Assembly (NCBI RefSeq): GCF_009664975.1
Contig: NZ_WJXB01000001.1
Span: 744,001 to 808,000 of the forward strand
DNA from: Paenibacillus monticola
GTDB taxonomy: Bacteria; Bacillota; Bacilli; Paenibacillales; Paenibacillaceae
Length of the DNA stretch: 64,000 nt
Direction: 5' to 3'
Under the pieces are notes generated by a model. The model searched no databases and was not told the origin of the DNA. It worked only from the letters and a program-made list of their open reading frames with translations. Each line of letters begins with the position of its first letter. Positions within the stretch are counted from its first letter, which is position 1. Positions 51,022-59,925 of this stretch are shown in pieces. Made by a program: the position numbers and the translations under genes.

Positions 51022-51828
51022 TTGGCTACGCTACAAATAAGCTTTCAATCGAAATGTCTGAGAAGAGAAGTCACATTCAATGCATTATTGCCAGTCGATC
51101 TGCCTGAAGGATTTGGACAACCGGTAGGGTCGGGAGAACCTTTGAGGGCGGTTTATCTGCTGCACGGCTTTTCCGGAAGCCATAATGATTGGATGAACTT
51201 CTCACGGATCAGAGAACTGTCGGACAGATACCAGATTGCGGTTTTTATGCCGGCAGGCGAGAATCATTTCTATCTGGATGATGAGAACAGGGGCGAATGG
51301 TTCAGCGAATACATCGGTAAGGAACTTGTTGAGTTTACACGACGGATGTTCCCGCTGTCTGCGAAACGGGAGGATACCTATATTGGCGGCTTATCCATGG
51401 GAGGCTATGGAGCGATCCGCAACGGTCTAAAATATGCAGAACTATTCGGTCGAATTATTGCCTTGTCATCGGCGCTGATTCCTTATAAAATTGCGAATGC
51501 GGCCCCAGATTACGATGACGGTATCGCCAGCTATAAATACTACACAAGCGTCTTTGGTGATCTAAGCCAGCTGCTTGGCAGTGATAAAGACCCGGAAAGG
51601 CTTGTCCTTGACTTGAAGGCGAAGGGACTTAAGCTGCCGAAGCTTTATATGGCCTGCGGGACAGAAGATTCTCTGCTGGACGTGAACCGCCGGTTCCATG
51701 ATTTTCTTGAACGGGAAAAGGTCGGACATCTCTATGAGGAAAGCGCGGGAGCACACACCTGGGAATTCTGGGATAAGCAGATTGAAGGTGCGCTGAAGTG
51801 GGCGGCAGAAGACAACGACTCTATTTAA
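51022..51828 (+). CDS. Tributyrin-esterase-like serine esterase
   Basis: The frame opens with a GTG at 51013 that overlaps AAGGAG, so I choose the TTG at 51022 (268 residues). It has the EstA/esterase-D fold: LLHGFSGSHNDWM, nucleophile S in GGLSMGGYGA, a later Asp in CGTEDSLLD, and the His in AHTWEFW. It hydrolyses short-chain acyl esters. In this operon it may deacylate a sugar. Confidence 0.8.
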   Translation: MATLQISFQSKCLRREVTFNALLPVDLPEGFGQPVGSGEPLRAVYLLHGFSGSHNDWMNFSRIRELSDRYQIAVFMPAGENHFYLDDENRGEWFSEYIGKELVEFTRRMFPLSAKREDTYIGGLSMGGYGAIRNGLKYAELFGRIIALSSALIPYKIANAAPDYDDGIASYKYYTSVFGDLSQLLGSDKDPERLVLDLKAKGLKLPKLYMACGTEDSLLDVNRRFHDFLEREKVGHLYEESAGAHTWEFWDKQIEGALKWAAEDNDSI

Positions 51829-51869
51829 AGGCTTGTTAGATTAACTAACTGAAAATCGTATACTTGTAC

Positions 51870-51908
51870 GCCCCTGGGCTCCGATCAAGATGGTATCGGC
51901 TCAGGGGC
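51870..51908 (+). terminator. Hairpin between the esterase and the sensor kinase
   Basis: GCCCCTG-GG-CTCCGAT pairs with ATCGG-CTCAGGGGC (perfect GCCCCTG/CAGGGGC). No T-run follows; termination is uncertain. Confidence 0.4.
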
Positions 51909-51940
51909 TTGCTGAATTCTGGGGAGGAAGAAGTTCTGGT

Positions 51941-53644
51941 ATGATTCGAACAAACAGTATCGTGTTCAAGTTTTCTGTGCAGATGACAGTTATTCTTGGG
52001 ATCCTTCTGTCCATCCTTGTTCTGAGTAATATTTACTCCCTAGAGGTTGTACGAAGCAATGTCCTTACAAGTGCGCATAATACGCTTGCCATCTATCAGG
52101 CTAACATTCATAGTAACTTCAATAATTACTCCAAAGATTTAATCGAGGTGTTCGATAATAATATTGATGCCGCAGTAAATTATGCCAACATGGATGAGAG
52201 CAGCCGATACTTCAAAGTTCAGCAGCTCAAAAATAATCTGCTGGCGAAAATGGCCAACGATTATTCTAGTGATGGCATGTTTATCAGACTTTCCGGAGAA
52301 CTCGTGCTGGAACAATTCAGCAGCCGGATTCAATCCGGGGATAAGCTCGCTCTGGTCGATTTCCTCAATATGCACAAGTTCAGCTCCGGTCCAGCAGGTG
52401 AAAGCGATGAATGGAAGGTGTTCCAGATTCAGGGTGATTATTATTTATTTAAGTACATCACTTATTCACAAGTCAGTTTTGGAACGTTAGTCAAAGCGGA
52501 TACCCTATTATCGATGGTAAACAGGGGGAGCAACGATCAAAACCGGTATGTATTGAGTAATACAGAGGGGATCATCTTATCTGCTAATAATATCGTCCTG
52601 AAAGAGGCAGACACCACTTTGGACAACTTAACCAACGAGCATCAGCGTAACTTTTTGATCATTTCCGAACCGATAGCAGAGTTTGGTCAAATCACAAATA
52701 TGGTTGCCAAGGAAAGTCTTTTCTCGGGATTGAAGCTTATTCAATGGGGCATTGCCTTATTAGCAGTTCTTTCGGCTATCGTTGTACCGCTCGTACTGAG
52801 GTTCTTAACAAGGGATGTGTTGAAGCCGATCCTAGAGTTGGTGAAGGCAGCCAAAGTGGTTGAGCAGGGGCAACTAGAGTATCAGGTTCCCAGCGGGGTC
52901 CCCTATTCCCTGGAGTTTATGAAGTTATTCCATGCGTTTCAATCTATGGTTAGCGAAATCAAGGATTTAAAGATTCAATCTTATGAAGAACAGATCGAAA
53001 GAAGCCGGGCAGAGATCAAATATCTGCAGATGCAAATCAGGCCGCACTTCTTTCTGAATGCGATCTCAACGATCACCAGTTTGACTTATCAGAATAAGAA
53101 TGAAGAAATCCGACTTCTGATTCAGCGTTTGTCTGAGCATCTTCGATATATGTTTAAGGGAGGGCTTGTGGAAGTCACGATGGAGGATGAGATCAAACAT
53201 GCTGAAAATTATATCCGGATGCAAGAGATCCGTTATCCCGATCAAGTGTTCTTCATGACGGAGATCAATGATGAAGCCCGGCGAGTACTCATCCCACAAT
53301 TTATGATTCAAACGTTTGTAGAGAATGCATTCAAGCACGCGATATTTTATAAAGAGATGCTTTCGATATTCATCCGCGCCCGCTCGGAGACAAGAGATGG
53401 ATGTCCGTTTGTCAAAATTGTAATCGAGGATAACGGAGAAGGTTTCTCTTCCGAGTGGCTGAAGAGCACGGAATTCGAGGATGTGACGGAGGATGGAGGC
53501 CAGGTCGGGATTGCCAACATTCAAAAAACACTCCGACTGCTGTACAAACGCGATGACTTGTTGAAGCTGTCAAATGCTGAGCAGTCTGGCGCAAGAGTAG
53601 AATTGTGGATACCCATACAAGAAGCCGACCAGCAGACGTTGTAG
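51941..53644 (+). CDS. YesM-type sensor histidine kinase
   Basis: I use the ATG at 51941; the frame extends upstream to 51890 without a better site (567 residues). An N-terminal membrane span (about 10-33) is followed by an extracellular domain (about 35-260), a second span (about 263-290), a HAMP-like region, and the His_kinase domain with H369 in QIRPHFFLNAI. The HATPase domain ends in DNGEGFSS and GIANIQ. It is paired with the following response regulator. Confidence 0.88.
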   Translation: MIRTNSIVFKFSVQMTVILGILLSILVLSNIYSLEVVRSNVLTSAHNTLAIYQANIHSNFNNYSKDLIEVFDNNIDAAVNYANMDESSRYFKVQQLKNNLLAKMANDYSSDGMFIRLSGELVLEQFSSRIQSGDKLALVDFLNMHKFSSGPAGESDEWKVFQIQGDYYLFKYITYSQVSFGTLVKADTLLSMVNRGSNDQNRYVLSNTEGIILSANNIVLKEADTTLDNLTNEHQRNFLIISEPIAEFGQITNMVAKESLFSGLKLIQWGIALLAVLSAIVVPLVLRFLTRDVLKPILELVKAAKVVEQGQLEYQVPSGVPYSLEFMKLFHAFQSMVSEIKDLKIQSYEEQIERSRAEIKYLQMQIRPHFFLNAISTITSLTYQNKNEEIRLLIQRLSEHLRYMFKGGLVEVTMEDEIKHAENYIRMQEIRYPDQVFFMTEINDEARRVLIPQFMIQTFVENAFKHAIFYKEMLSIFIRARSETRDGCPFVKIVIEDNGEGFSSEWLKSTEFEDVTEDGGQVGIANIQKTLRLLYKRDDLLKLSNAEQSGARVELWIPIQEADQQTL

Positions 53645-53654
53645 GAGGTAAGAT

Positions 53655-55250
53655 ATGCGTTGCATGTTGATTGATGATGATATACCTACGGTTAAGGCCC
53701 TACTCAGTATTGTGAACTGGGAAGAATTTGGAATTACCGAAGTGCTGACCGCTTATAACATACAGGATGCGAAACAAATGTTTGGCAGTGGTGAGCCCGA
53801 TCTGATCATATGCGATATTGAAATGCCGAGAGGTTCTGGTATCGATATGATCAAGTGGGCCAGAGAGCGCCAATATGAAGGAGGGTTTATATTTTTAACC
53901 TGTCATGAGAGCTTCAGCTTTGCGTCCAAAGCAATCTCGTACAATGTCGACTCCTATTTGGTCAAGCCTCTGGACAAGCAGGAGTTGGAAGCGGCACTGC
54001 AAAAGTCCATGGAGACGCTCAAGAAAAAGATGATGATGGGTGAATACAGCAAGATGGGTCTTGCGTGGCTGAAAAATATAGATCTAGTCGAAAGGGGATT
54101 CTGGAGTGATGTGCTGACGGCCACCCTTTCTCCTAGAATCAACCTGATTCAAAGTGAAGTGCAGAAACGGGAGTTAGCCTTGTCCGTCCATACCGACTAT
54201 ATTCTGTTTCTCGTAAGCGTTCCGCGCTCCCAGATTGAGAGAGAGTGGGACGAAAGCATATTCCATTATGCGCTCTCTAACCTAATTTCCGAAATTCTCA
54301 TCAGCCAGGTGAGTGCTGGCCGGATTATCGCCTATCAAGTCGATAACGTGTTCTACAATGCCATTCTTGTCGAGAGTAAGATCGATATGAAGTGGCTGCA
54401 AGGCAGCGCAGAGAATATCATTCTGATGTGCAGGCAATATTTGAAGTGTTCGGCTACCTGTTACTTCAGTGAGAAGGTCGCTGTTTCGGAACTCTCGCAG
54501 GTCAAAACGAAACTGGAGCAACTGGATGAGTCGAATATCATTTTCAGAGGTAAAGTACATTTTCAGAATGAGCCATTTCATTATGATACTACGGAACGAT
54601 TCTCTCTTGATATTGAGCTTTTCACTATGCTGTTCGTTCAGAAGGAGAAAGTCCAGATTGTTAATCGGCTAAAGAAAGAGCTGGAATTGTTGACAAGTCT
54701 GAATAAGCTGGATTCTGCGACACTTCATTCGATCCGGGAGGACCTCCTTCAAGTCGTCTATTCCCTTCTCTCGCGGCAGCATATACAGGCGCATCGGCTC
54801 TTTGCTGCTGATGTGACCCAGCAATTGTTCCAAAATGCAGAAAGCAGTGTGTTTGACTTCATGAAGTGGGCGCAGGCTCTTACAGACAAAACGGTGGATT
54901 CCATTAAAGAAGTGCTGCAGTCCGAAGGGGTTGTCGAGAGAGCGAAGCGTTTTATCCATGAAAACTACAGACAAGACATCAGTCGTGAGGATGTCGCAGC
55001 AAGCGTATATCTGACTGCGGATTACCTGGCCAAGGTCTTCAAGAATGAGACAGGCCAAACTGTCAAGGAGTATCTGAACGACTACCGAATAAAAGCGGCC
55101 AAGCATATGCTGATTGAGAGCACGGCAAGCATAAGCGAGATTGCTATGGAAACCGGATTTGATACGATATCATATTTCTCAACAGTATTCAAAAAGCTGG
55201 CAGGAGAAACACCCATTGCCTATCGTTCGAAACATAAGTCGATTAGATAA
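53655..55250 (+). CDS. YesN-type response regulator (AraC family)
   Basis: This 531-residue protein starts 10 bases after the kinase stop, behind TAGGAGG. The receiver domain has acidic residues DDD (7-9) and phosphoacceptor D54 in IICDIEMPRG, with VKPL near 103. A central region follows, then a C-terminal AraC-type double HTH (DISREDVAASVYLTADYLAKVFK and ISEIAMETGFDTISYFSTVFK). It probably activates the importer operon downstream. Confidence 0.9.
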   Translation: MRCMLIDDDIPTVKALLSIVNWEEFGITEVLTAYNIQDAKQMFGSGEPDLIICDIEMPRGSGIDMIKWARERQYEGGFIFLTCHESFSFASKAISYNVDSYLVKPLDKQELEAALQKSMETLKKKMMMGEYSKMGLAWLKNIDLVERGFWSDVLTATLSPRINLIQSEVQKRELALSVHTDYILFLVSVPRSQIEREWDESIFHYALSNLISEILISQVSAGRIIAYQVDNVFYNAILVESKIDMKWLQGSAENIILMCRQYLKCSATCYFSEKVAVSELSQVKTKLEQLDESNIIFRGKVHFQNEPFHYDTTERFSLDIELFTMLFVQKEKVQIVNRLKKELELLTSLNKLDSATLHSIREDLLQVVYSLLSRQHIQAHRLFAADVTQQLFQNAESSVFDFMKWAQALTDKTVDSIKEVLQSEGVVERAKRFIHENYRQDISREDVAASVYLTADYLAKVFKNETGQTVKEYLNDYRIKAAKHMLIESTASISEIAMETGFDTISYFSTVFKKLAGETPIAYRSKHKSIR

Positions 55251-55254
55251 CTAG

Positions 55255-55287
55255 AAACTCCGCTTTCACTCCAAAAGCGGAGTTTTT
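55255..55287 (+). terminator. Terminator after the response regulator gene
   Basis: AAACTCCGCTTT pairs with AAAGCGGAGTTT, followed by a T-run. Confidence 0.85.
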
Positions 55288-55351
55288 GCTGTAGTACTGT
55301 TTTTCGAAAAAACATACCGTCTTATTGAAAGCTTGGAGTATTTCTTAGAAG

Positions 55352-55371
55352 TACAATGAAAGCGAAAACAT
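55352..55371 (+). promoter_or_regulatory. cre box overlapping the importer promoter
   Basis: ATGAAAGCGAAAACAT (55356-55371) matches the CcpA cre consensus WTGNAARCGNWWNCAW at every specified base. A TACAAT (-10) at 55352-55357 overlaps its start, with no good -35. This predicts glucose repression by CcpA and activation by the YesN-type regulator. Confidence 0.7.
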
Positions 55372-55389
55372 AGAACAGGAGGCATCATA

Positions 55390-56925
55390 ATGAAAAGTAA
55401 AAAGGGGATAAGCGCACTGCTGTTGTCAACGGTATTATTCGGTTCACTCCTTTCAGCCTGCGGGAACAATTCTTCAGCAACAGATTCGAAGGGGACGACG
55501 GCAGATGCTAAAGTTGATGAAATCGTGTTTGCTCTGCCGTCCTTTAACCGGATTCCCGATGATCTGAGCAAGGTCACGGCTGCAATCAATGAAATCACAA
55601 CAAAGAAAATCGGGGTGAAGGTGGACTTCCGTTTATATGGTCCGTCCGATTATGCCCAGAAAGTCAACCTCGCACTTCAGAGTGGAGAGAAAATGGATAT
55701 CTTCACGACGTTGGGCCAATTCTCCAACTATGCTTCGAAGAGCCAGATTTCTCCGCTTGAAGACCTGCTGCCGGAATATGGAAAAGAAATGACGGCCATT
55801 CTTGAGAAGGATTTCGGATTGGACATCCTCAAAGCTACAACGATGGATGGACATATCTATGGCATTCCGGTAAATAAAGGAATGGCTTTGCCTACCAATA
55901 TTATTTATAACAGCGATATGCTGAAGGAAGCTGGCTTAACGGCTGACGATATTCAAACCGTGGAGGATCTGCCGGCAGTCTTCGCGGCCGTTAAGAAGAA
56001 GTCTCCCGATGTGGTACCTTTTGGAACGATTAATGTCAATCCGACGGATACAGGACTTATTAATCTGCTAAAAGGAGCGAGCAAGGTGGACTATCTGATG
56101 GACACAACCGGAGTCGGTGTTGTTATCGGCGATAGCGGAAAGGTCGTCAATTTCTACGAAACAGATAGTTTCAAAGAAGGTATTCAGATGATGAGAGACT
56201 GGTTCAATGCAGGTTATTTACAGAAGGATACCGCAACGACGACGATTACAGCTATGGAGATGATTTCTTCCGGACGTGGCTTCTCCTTCCTTGGAGGTTA
56301 CAGTGGTATGGAGGTAGGCAAAACACTGAGTGCCCAAGCGGGGAAAAAGCTTGAGACTAAACGAATTGCTCCTTTCTATTTCGATACGAGTGCCGTTAAT
56401 GCCGTGACATGGATGGTGTCAAGCACCTCTAAGGAACAGGTGGCGGCCGTCAAGTTCCTGAACCTGCTCTATACCGATACTGACTTGATTAATACCATTC
56501 TGTATGGGATTGAGGGGGAAGACTACTTGAAGGTCGACGAACATCATGTGAAATTCCCGGAAGGAAAAGACGCCAATACGGTGCCGTACACTGCAATGCT
56601 GAGTTCGGGGATTGTAGGCTCGGAATCTCTTCAGTATCAGTTTGAAGGAACCAACTGGTCGGATATTGAGTTAAAGCTGAAGGAAAACAAGGATACAGAA
56701 AGATCGCCCTATTTTGGATTTATCTTTGATCAAAACCAAGTGAAGACGCAGATGAGCGCTGTGAACAACGTAGTGAATCAATTCCTTCCAGCTCTTGTAA
56801 GCGGATCAGTAGATCCAGCGACGATTATTCCAAAATTCATTAACGCACTGAAAGATGCAGGTGCTCAAGCGATTATTGACAGCAAGCAGGAGCAGCTGGA
56901 TCAGTGGATTGCTGCGCAAAAATAA
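55390..56925 (+). CDS. Extracellular sugar-binding lipoprotein (CUT1, LplA-like)
   Basis: This 511-residue protein has a type II signal peptide ending LLSACG, then a solute-binding domain (IVFALPSFNRIPDD, IFTTLGQFSNYASKS). The size matches the large CUT1/LplA-type binding proteins for oligosaccharides. Two permease genes follow, but no ATPase, so a shared MsmX-type ATPase is expected. The ribosome site AACAGGAGG precedes the ATG. Confidence 0.88.
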   Translation: MKSKKGISALLLSTVLFGSLLSACGNNSSATDSKGTTADAKVDEIVFALPSFNRIPDDLSKVTAAINEITTKKIGVKVDFRLYGPSDYAQKVNLALQSGEKMDIFTTLGQFSNYASKSQISPLEDLLPEYGKEMTAILEKDFGLDILKATTMDGHIYGIPVNKGMALPTNIIYNSDMLKEAGLTADDIQTVEDLPAVFAAVKKKSPDVVPFGTINVNPTDTGLINLLKGASKVDYLMDTTGVGVVIGDSGKVVNFYETDSFKEGIQMMRDWFNAGYLQKDTATTTITAMEMISSGRGFSFLGGYSGMEVGKTLSAQAGKKLETKRIAPFYFDTSAVNAVTWMVSSTSKEQVAAVKFLNLLYTDTDLINTILYGIEGEDYLKVDEHHVKFPEGKDANTVPYTAMLSSGIVGSESLQYQFEGTNWSDIELKLKENKDTERSPYFGFIFDQNQVKTQMSAVNNVVNQFLPALVSGSVDPATIIPKFINALKDAGAQAIIDSKQEQLDQWIAAQK

Positions 56926-56940
56926 TAATTCAAATGAACC

Positions 56941-56979
56941 TACTGAAAGTAGAGTAGCACTCAGGCTCTATTTTCAGTA
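56941..56979 (+). other. Intercistronic stem-loop between binding protein and permease
   Basis: TACTGAAAGTAGAG pairs with CTCTATTTTCAGTA at 13 of 14 positions, just before the permease's ribosome site. A likely differential-expression hairpin, as after the other two binding-protein genes. Confidence 0.6.
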
Positions 56980-56997
56980 ATGGAGGTGAGGTCCGAC

Positions 56998-57921
56998 ATG
57001 ATAGCCAACCCTAAATCTAAGCCGCTCAAAAAAACACTTCCTCTTTTGCTGTTAGCAGCTCCAGGCTTACTCTACTTTTTTATTAATAGCTATATTCCCA
57101 TGTTCGGGGTGTTTATCGCTTTCAAGGATGTAAATTACGCTAAAGGCATCTTCGGAAGCGACTGGATCGGGTTTAAAAACTTTACGTTTCTGTTCCAGAC
57201 AAACGATGCCTGGATTATGACGAGAAATACGCTTCTCTACAACCTGGTCTTTATTGGGCTCGGGACGATCGTTTCAATCATTATCGCAATCCTAATGTCG
57301 GAACTGCTGAATAAAATGTACTCAAAGCTCTTTATGTCAGGCTTAATACTTCCGAACTTGATCTCTATGGTTGTTCTTTCCTTGCTCGTCTTCGCGTTTC
57401 TTAACGCAGACAGCGGCTTTGTTAATCATTCCATTCTTCGTCCGCTTGGTCTTCAGGAGATCAACTGGTATTCGGAGCCGAAGTACTGGCCTTATCTGCT
57501 GGTTTTGTTTCAGATTTGGAAAACGGCAGGTTATGGCTCCATTATCTATTTTGCTTCCATCGCAGGAATCGATAAGAGTATCTACGAGGCAGCTAAAATT
57601 GATGGCGCAGGGAAGCTGAAGCAGATTCGCATGATTACTTTGCCACTGCTGAAGCCTACAGTCATTGTGCTGGTGCTTATGTCCATGGGACGAATTTTCA
57701 ACTCCGACTTTGGTTTGTTCTATCAAGTTCCCCTGAACTCGGGAGCGCTGTATAGCACCACTCAAACCATTGATACGTATGTTTATCGCGCCTTAATGCA
57801 GCTTAATGATATCGGAATGTCAGCGGCAGCCGGCTTATATCAATCTGTGGTCGGATTTGTACTTGTTCTTACTGTAAATACCATCGTCAAGAAAGTTAAT
57901 TCGGAAAACGCTTTGTTCTAG
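56998..57921 (+). CDS. CUT1 permease 1 (LplB-like)
   Basis: I start at the ATG at 56998 after TGGAGGTGAG (307 residues). About six membrane segments and the EAA loop YEAAKIDGAGKLKQIRMITLPLLKP (about 200-225) are typical of binding-protein-dependent permeases. It pairs with the next gene. Confidence 0.88.
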   Translation: MIANPKSKPLKKTLPLLLLAAPGLLYFFINSYIPMFGVFIAFKDVNYAKGIFGSDWIGFKNFTFLFQTNDAWIMTRNTLLYNLVFIGLGTIVSIIIAILMSELLNKMYSKLFMSGLILPNLISMVVLSLLVFAFLNADSGFVNHSILRPLGLQEINWYSEPKYWPYLLVLFQIWKTAGYGSIIYFASIAGIDKSIYEAAKIDGAGKLKQIRMITLPLLKPTVIVLVLMSMGRIFNSDFGLFYQVPLNSGALYSTTQTIDTYVYRALMQLNDIGMSAAAGLYQSVVGFVLVLTVNTIVKKVNSENALF

Positions 57922-57934
57922 GGGGGAAATGCTT

Positions 57935-58828
57935 ATGATACAAACAAGAGGGGAACGATCGTTTACTATTTTCTCTGCGATCGTGATGATCTTGCTGACG
58001 ATTTTTGCTTTTTTACCCTTTCTTCTCATTGTTATTGCATCGTTCACTGATGAAACGACTTTGATCCGAAACGGTTACAGCTTTTTTCCAGAAAAGACAA
58101 GTCTTGAAGCGTACTTGTACATCAAATCTTCAGCATATACCTTTATAAGAGCCTATGGAGTTTCATTTGTGGTCACGATAATGGGCACCGGATCGGGTCT
58201 GCTGATTACAAGCATGCTTGCTTACCCCATGTCCCGAACCGATTTCAAATACCACAATGTGCTGGCTTTTATCGTATTTTTCACGATGCTGTTCAGCGGT
58301 GGTATCGTTCCTTCCTATATTATGTGGACGCAATATTTTCATATTAAAGATACACTTTGGGCACTTATAGTTCCAAATCTGCTGTCCAACGGCTTTAATG
58401 TGCTGCTGGTTCGGAACTATTTTAAAAACAACGTACCCTTAGAAATTATTGAGGCAGCCGGGATTGACGGCGCGTCGGAGATACGCACATTTTTTCGAAT
58501 CATGCTTCCGTTGTCCATGCCGGTTATGGCAACCGTGGGTCTGTTCATGGGACTCGCCTATTGGAACGACTGGATCAACGCACTTTATTTTGTTTCGAAA
58601 CCGCAATTTTATGGTATTCAAAATCTGCTGATCCAGCTGATGAACAACATTCAATTCCTCAACTCCGGTCAGGCCAGCAGTGTGCTCGGGGCAGAAGCTG
58701 TACAGCTACCAAGCACAGCCGTACGGATGGCTATGGCGGTTCTGGGAATTGTGCCGGTTTTGTTCGTGCTGCCCTTTATGCAGAAATACTTGACCCGCGG
58801 AGTTATAATTGGTGCGGTTAAAGGCTGA
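57935..58828 (+). CDS. CUT1 permease 2 (LplC-like)
   Basis: I start at the ATG at 57935, after GGGGGG; the ATG at 57929 is too close (297 residues). Six membrane segments and the EAA loop IEAAGIDGASEIRTFFRIMLPLSMP (about 171-195) fit the second permease. Its stop is followed by the NIF3-like gene. Confidence 0.88.
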   Translation: MIQTRGERSFTIFSAIVMILLTIFAFLPFLLIVIASFTDETTLIRNGYSFFPEKTSLEAYLYIKSSAYTFIRAYGVSFVVTIMGTGSGLLITSMLAYPMSRTDFKYHNVLAFIVFFTMLFSGGIVPSYIMWTQYFHIKDTLWALIVPNLLSNGFNVLLVRNYFKNNVPLEIIEAAGIDGASEIRTFFRIMLPLSMPVMATVGLFMGLAYWNDWINALYFVSKPQFYGIQNLLIQLMNNIQFLNSGQASSVLGAEAVQLPSTAVRMAMAVLGIVPVLFVLPFMQKYLTRGVIIGAVKG

Positions 58829-58855
58829 TGACAGAATGAAAAGGAGATATAGTTT

Positions 58856-59662
58856 ATGAATGTACAAGAGGTTATTGATCGGATTCTGCTGGATTGCTGT
58901 GGCGGTCACAAGCTGGAGCAGACATGCGATGTGTTTGCGAGCGGTCATCCCGGTATGGAAGTAACCGGAATCGTCACAACATTTATGGCAACAGTAGATG
59001 TCATCAAAGAAGCGATTACTCTCGGAGCGAATCTGATTATTACCCATGAGCCTACTTATTTTACGGGAATGGACACGCTGGACTGGCTTCAGGAAGATCC
59101 TGTATATCTGGCCAAGAAAAAGCTGATTGAGGATCATGGGATTGCCATCTGGAGATTTCACGATCATATGCATTTGGCCGACACGGACCGAATTTATGAC
59201 GGTCTTCTCAAGCAGTTGGGATGGGAGGACAAGCAGCTGGACGAAAAATCTCCCTGGGGATATCTTATCGATGAGACGACTGTCGGAGCACTGGGCGGCT
59301 TCTTGAAGCAGAGACTCGGCATGGAAGTGATTCAAATCGTCGGCAATCCGGAGACACCTTGTTCCCGCATCGGGATATTGGTCGGAGGTGGAAGCCTCGG
59401 TCTGGGCAGAGAGCAAATGCCTATGGAGCTGATGACAGAGAAGAATCTCGATGTCATGATCTGTGGCGATATTACTGAGTGGACACTATGCGCTTATATA
59501 AATGACGCTTCTATGCTTGGTATGAACAAAGCAATGATTGTTATTGGCCATGAACGGTCCGAGGAGTGGGGCATGAAGTATATGGCCGAATGGCTGAGAC
59601 CTCTGGTGAATGGCTTCCCGGTTACCTTTGTGGATGCGAAGGAGCCATTTATTTATCTGTGA
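58856..59662 (+). CDS. NIF3-like dinuclear metal protein
   Basis: This 268-residue protein has AAGGAG upstream and the NIF3 metal motif IITHEPTYFTG (about 61-71), with FHDHMHLAD and a C-terminal IGHERSEEWG holding further ligands. Family members form hexameric toroids with two metal ions per subunit; their function is unclear. It probably shares the importer transcript, which hints at a role in processing the imported compound. Confidence 0.82.
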   Translation: MNVQEVIDRILLDCCGGHKLEQTCDVFASGHPGMEVTGIVTTFMATVDVIKEAITLGANLIITHEPTYFTGMDTLDWLQEDPVYLAKKKLIEDHGIAIWRFHDHMHLADTDRIYDGLLKQLGWEDKQLDEKSPWGYLIDETTVGALGGFLKQRLGMEVIQIVGNPETPCSRIGILVGGGSLGLGREQMPMELMTEKNLDVMICGDITEWTLCAYINDASMLGMNKAMIVIGHERSEEWGMKYMAEWLRPLVNGFPVTFVDAKEPFIYL

Positions 59663-59705
59663 TTGTATGGTAATGTGCAATATAGCTGAAGTAGGTTATG
59701 AGGTT

Positions 59706-59751
59706 ACAGACAGAAACAGCCGAGCGAATCCGCACGGCTGTTTCTGTCTGT
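59706..59751 (+). terminator. Terminator after the NIF3-like gene
   Basis: ACAGACAGAAACAGCCG pairs perfectly with CGGCTGTTTCTGTCTGT (17 bp). The T-run is short. Confidence 0.7.
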
Positions 59752-59806
59752 AAACCCCAACATTTTGAATGAGAAGGGAAGGGGAGTTGTGAAATTAGAT
59801 TCTCCC

Positions 59807-59873
59807 AAATCTTATTTCCGTAAGATTTTAAAATAAATCGTGCATCGCTCTCATATGAACTTCTATTTATAAT
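59807..59873 (+). promoter_or_regulatory. Hairpin and possible promoter upstream of the second binding protein
   Basis: A perfect hairpin AAATCTTA-TTTCCG-TAAGATTT (59807-59828) is followed 40 bases later by TATAAT (59868-59873). No convincing -35 is seen. Confidence 0.4.
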
Positions 59874-59925
59874 TGTTACTATAACGGTGTAGCAAGACAA
59901 TACAGATTAAATTGGAGGGTTAAAG

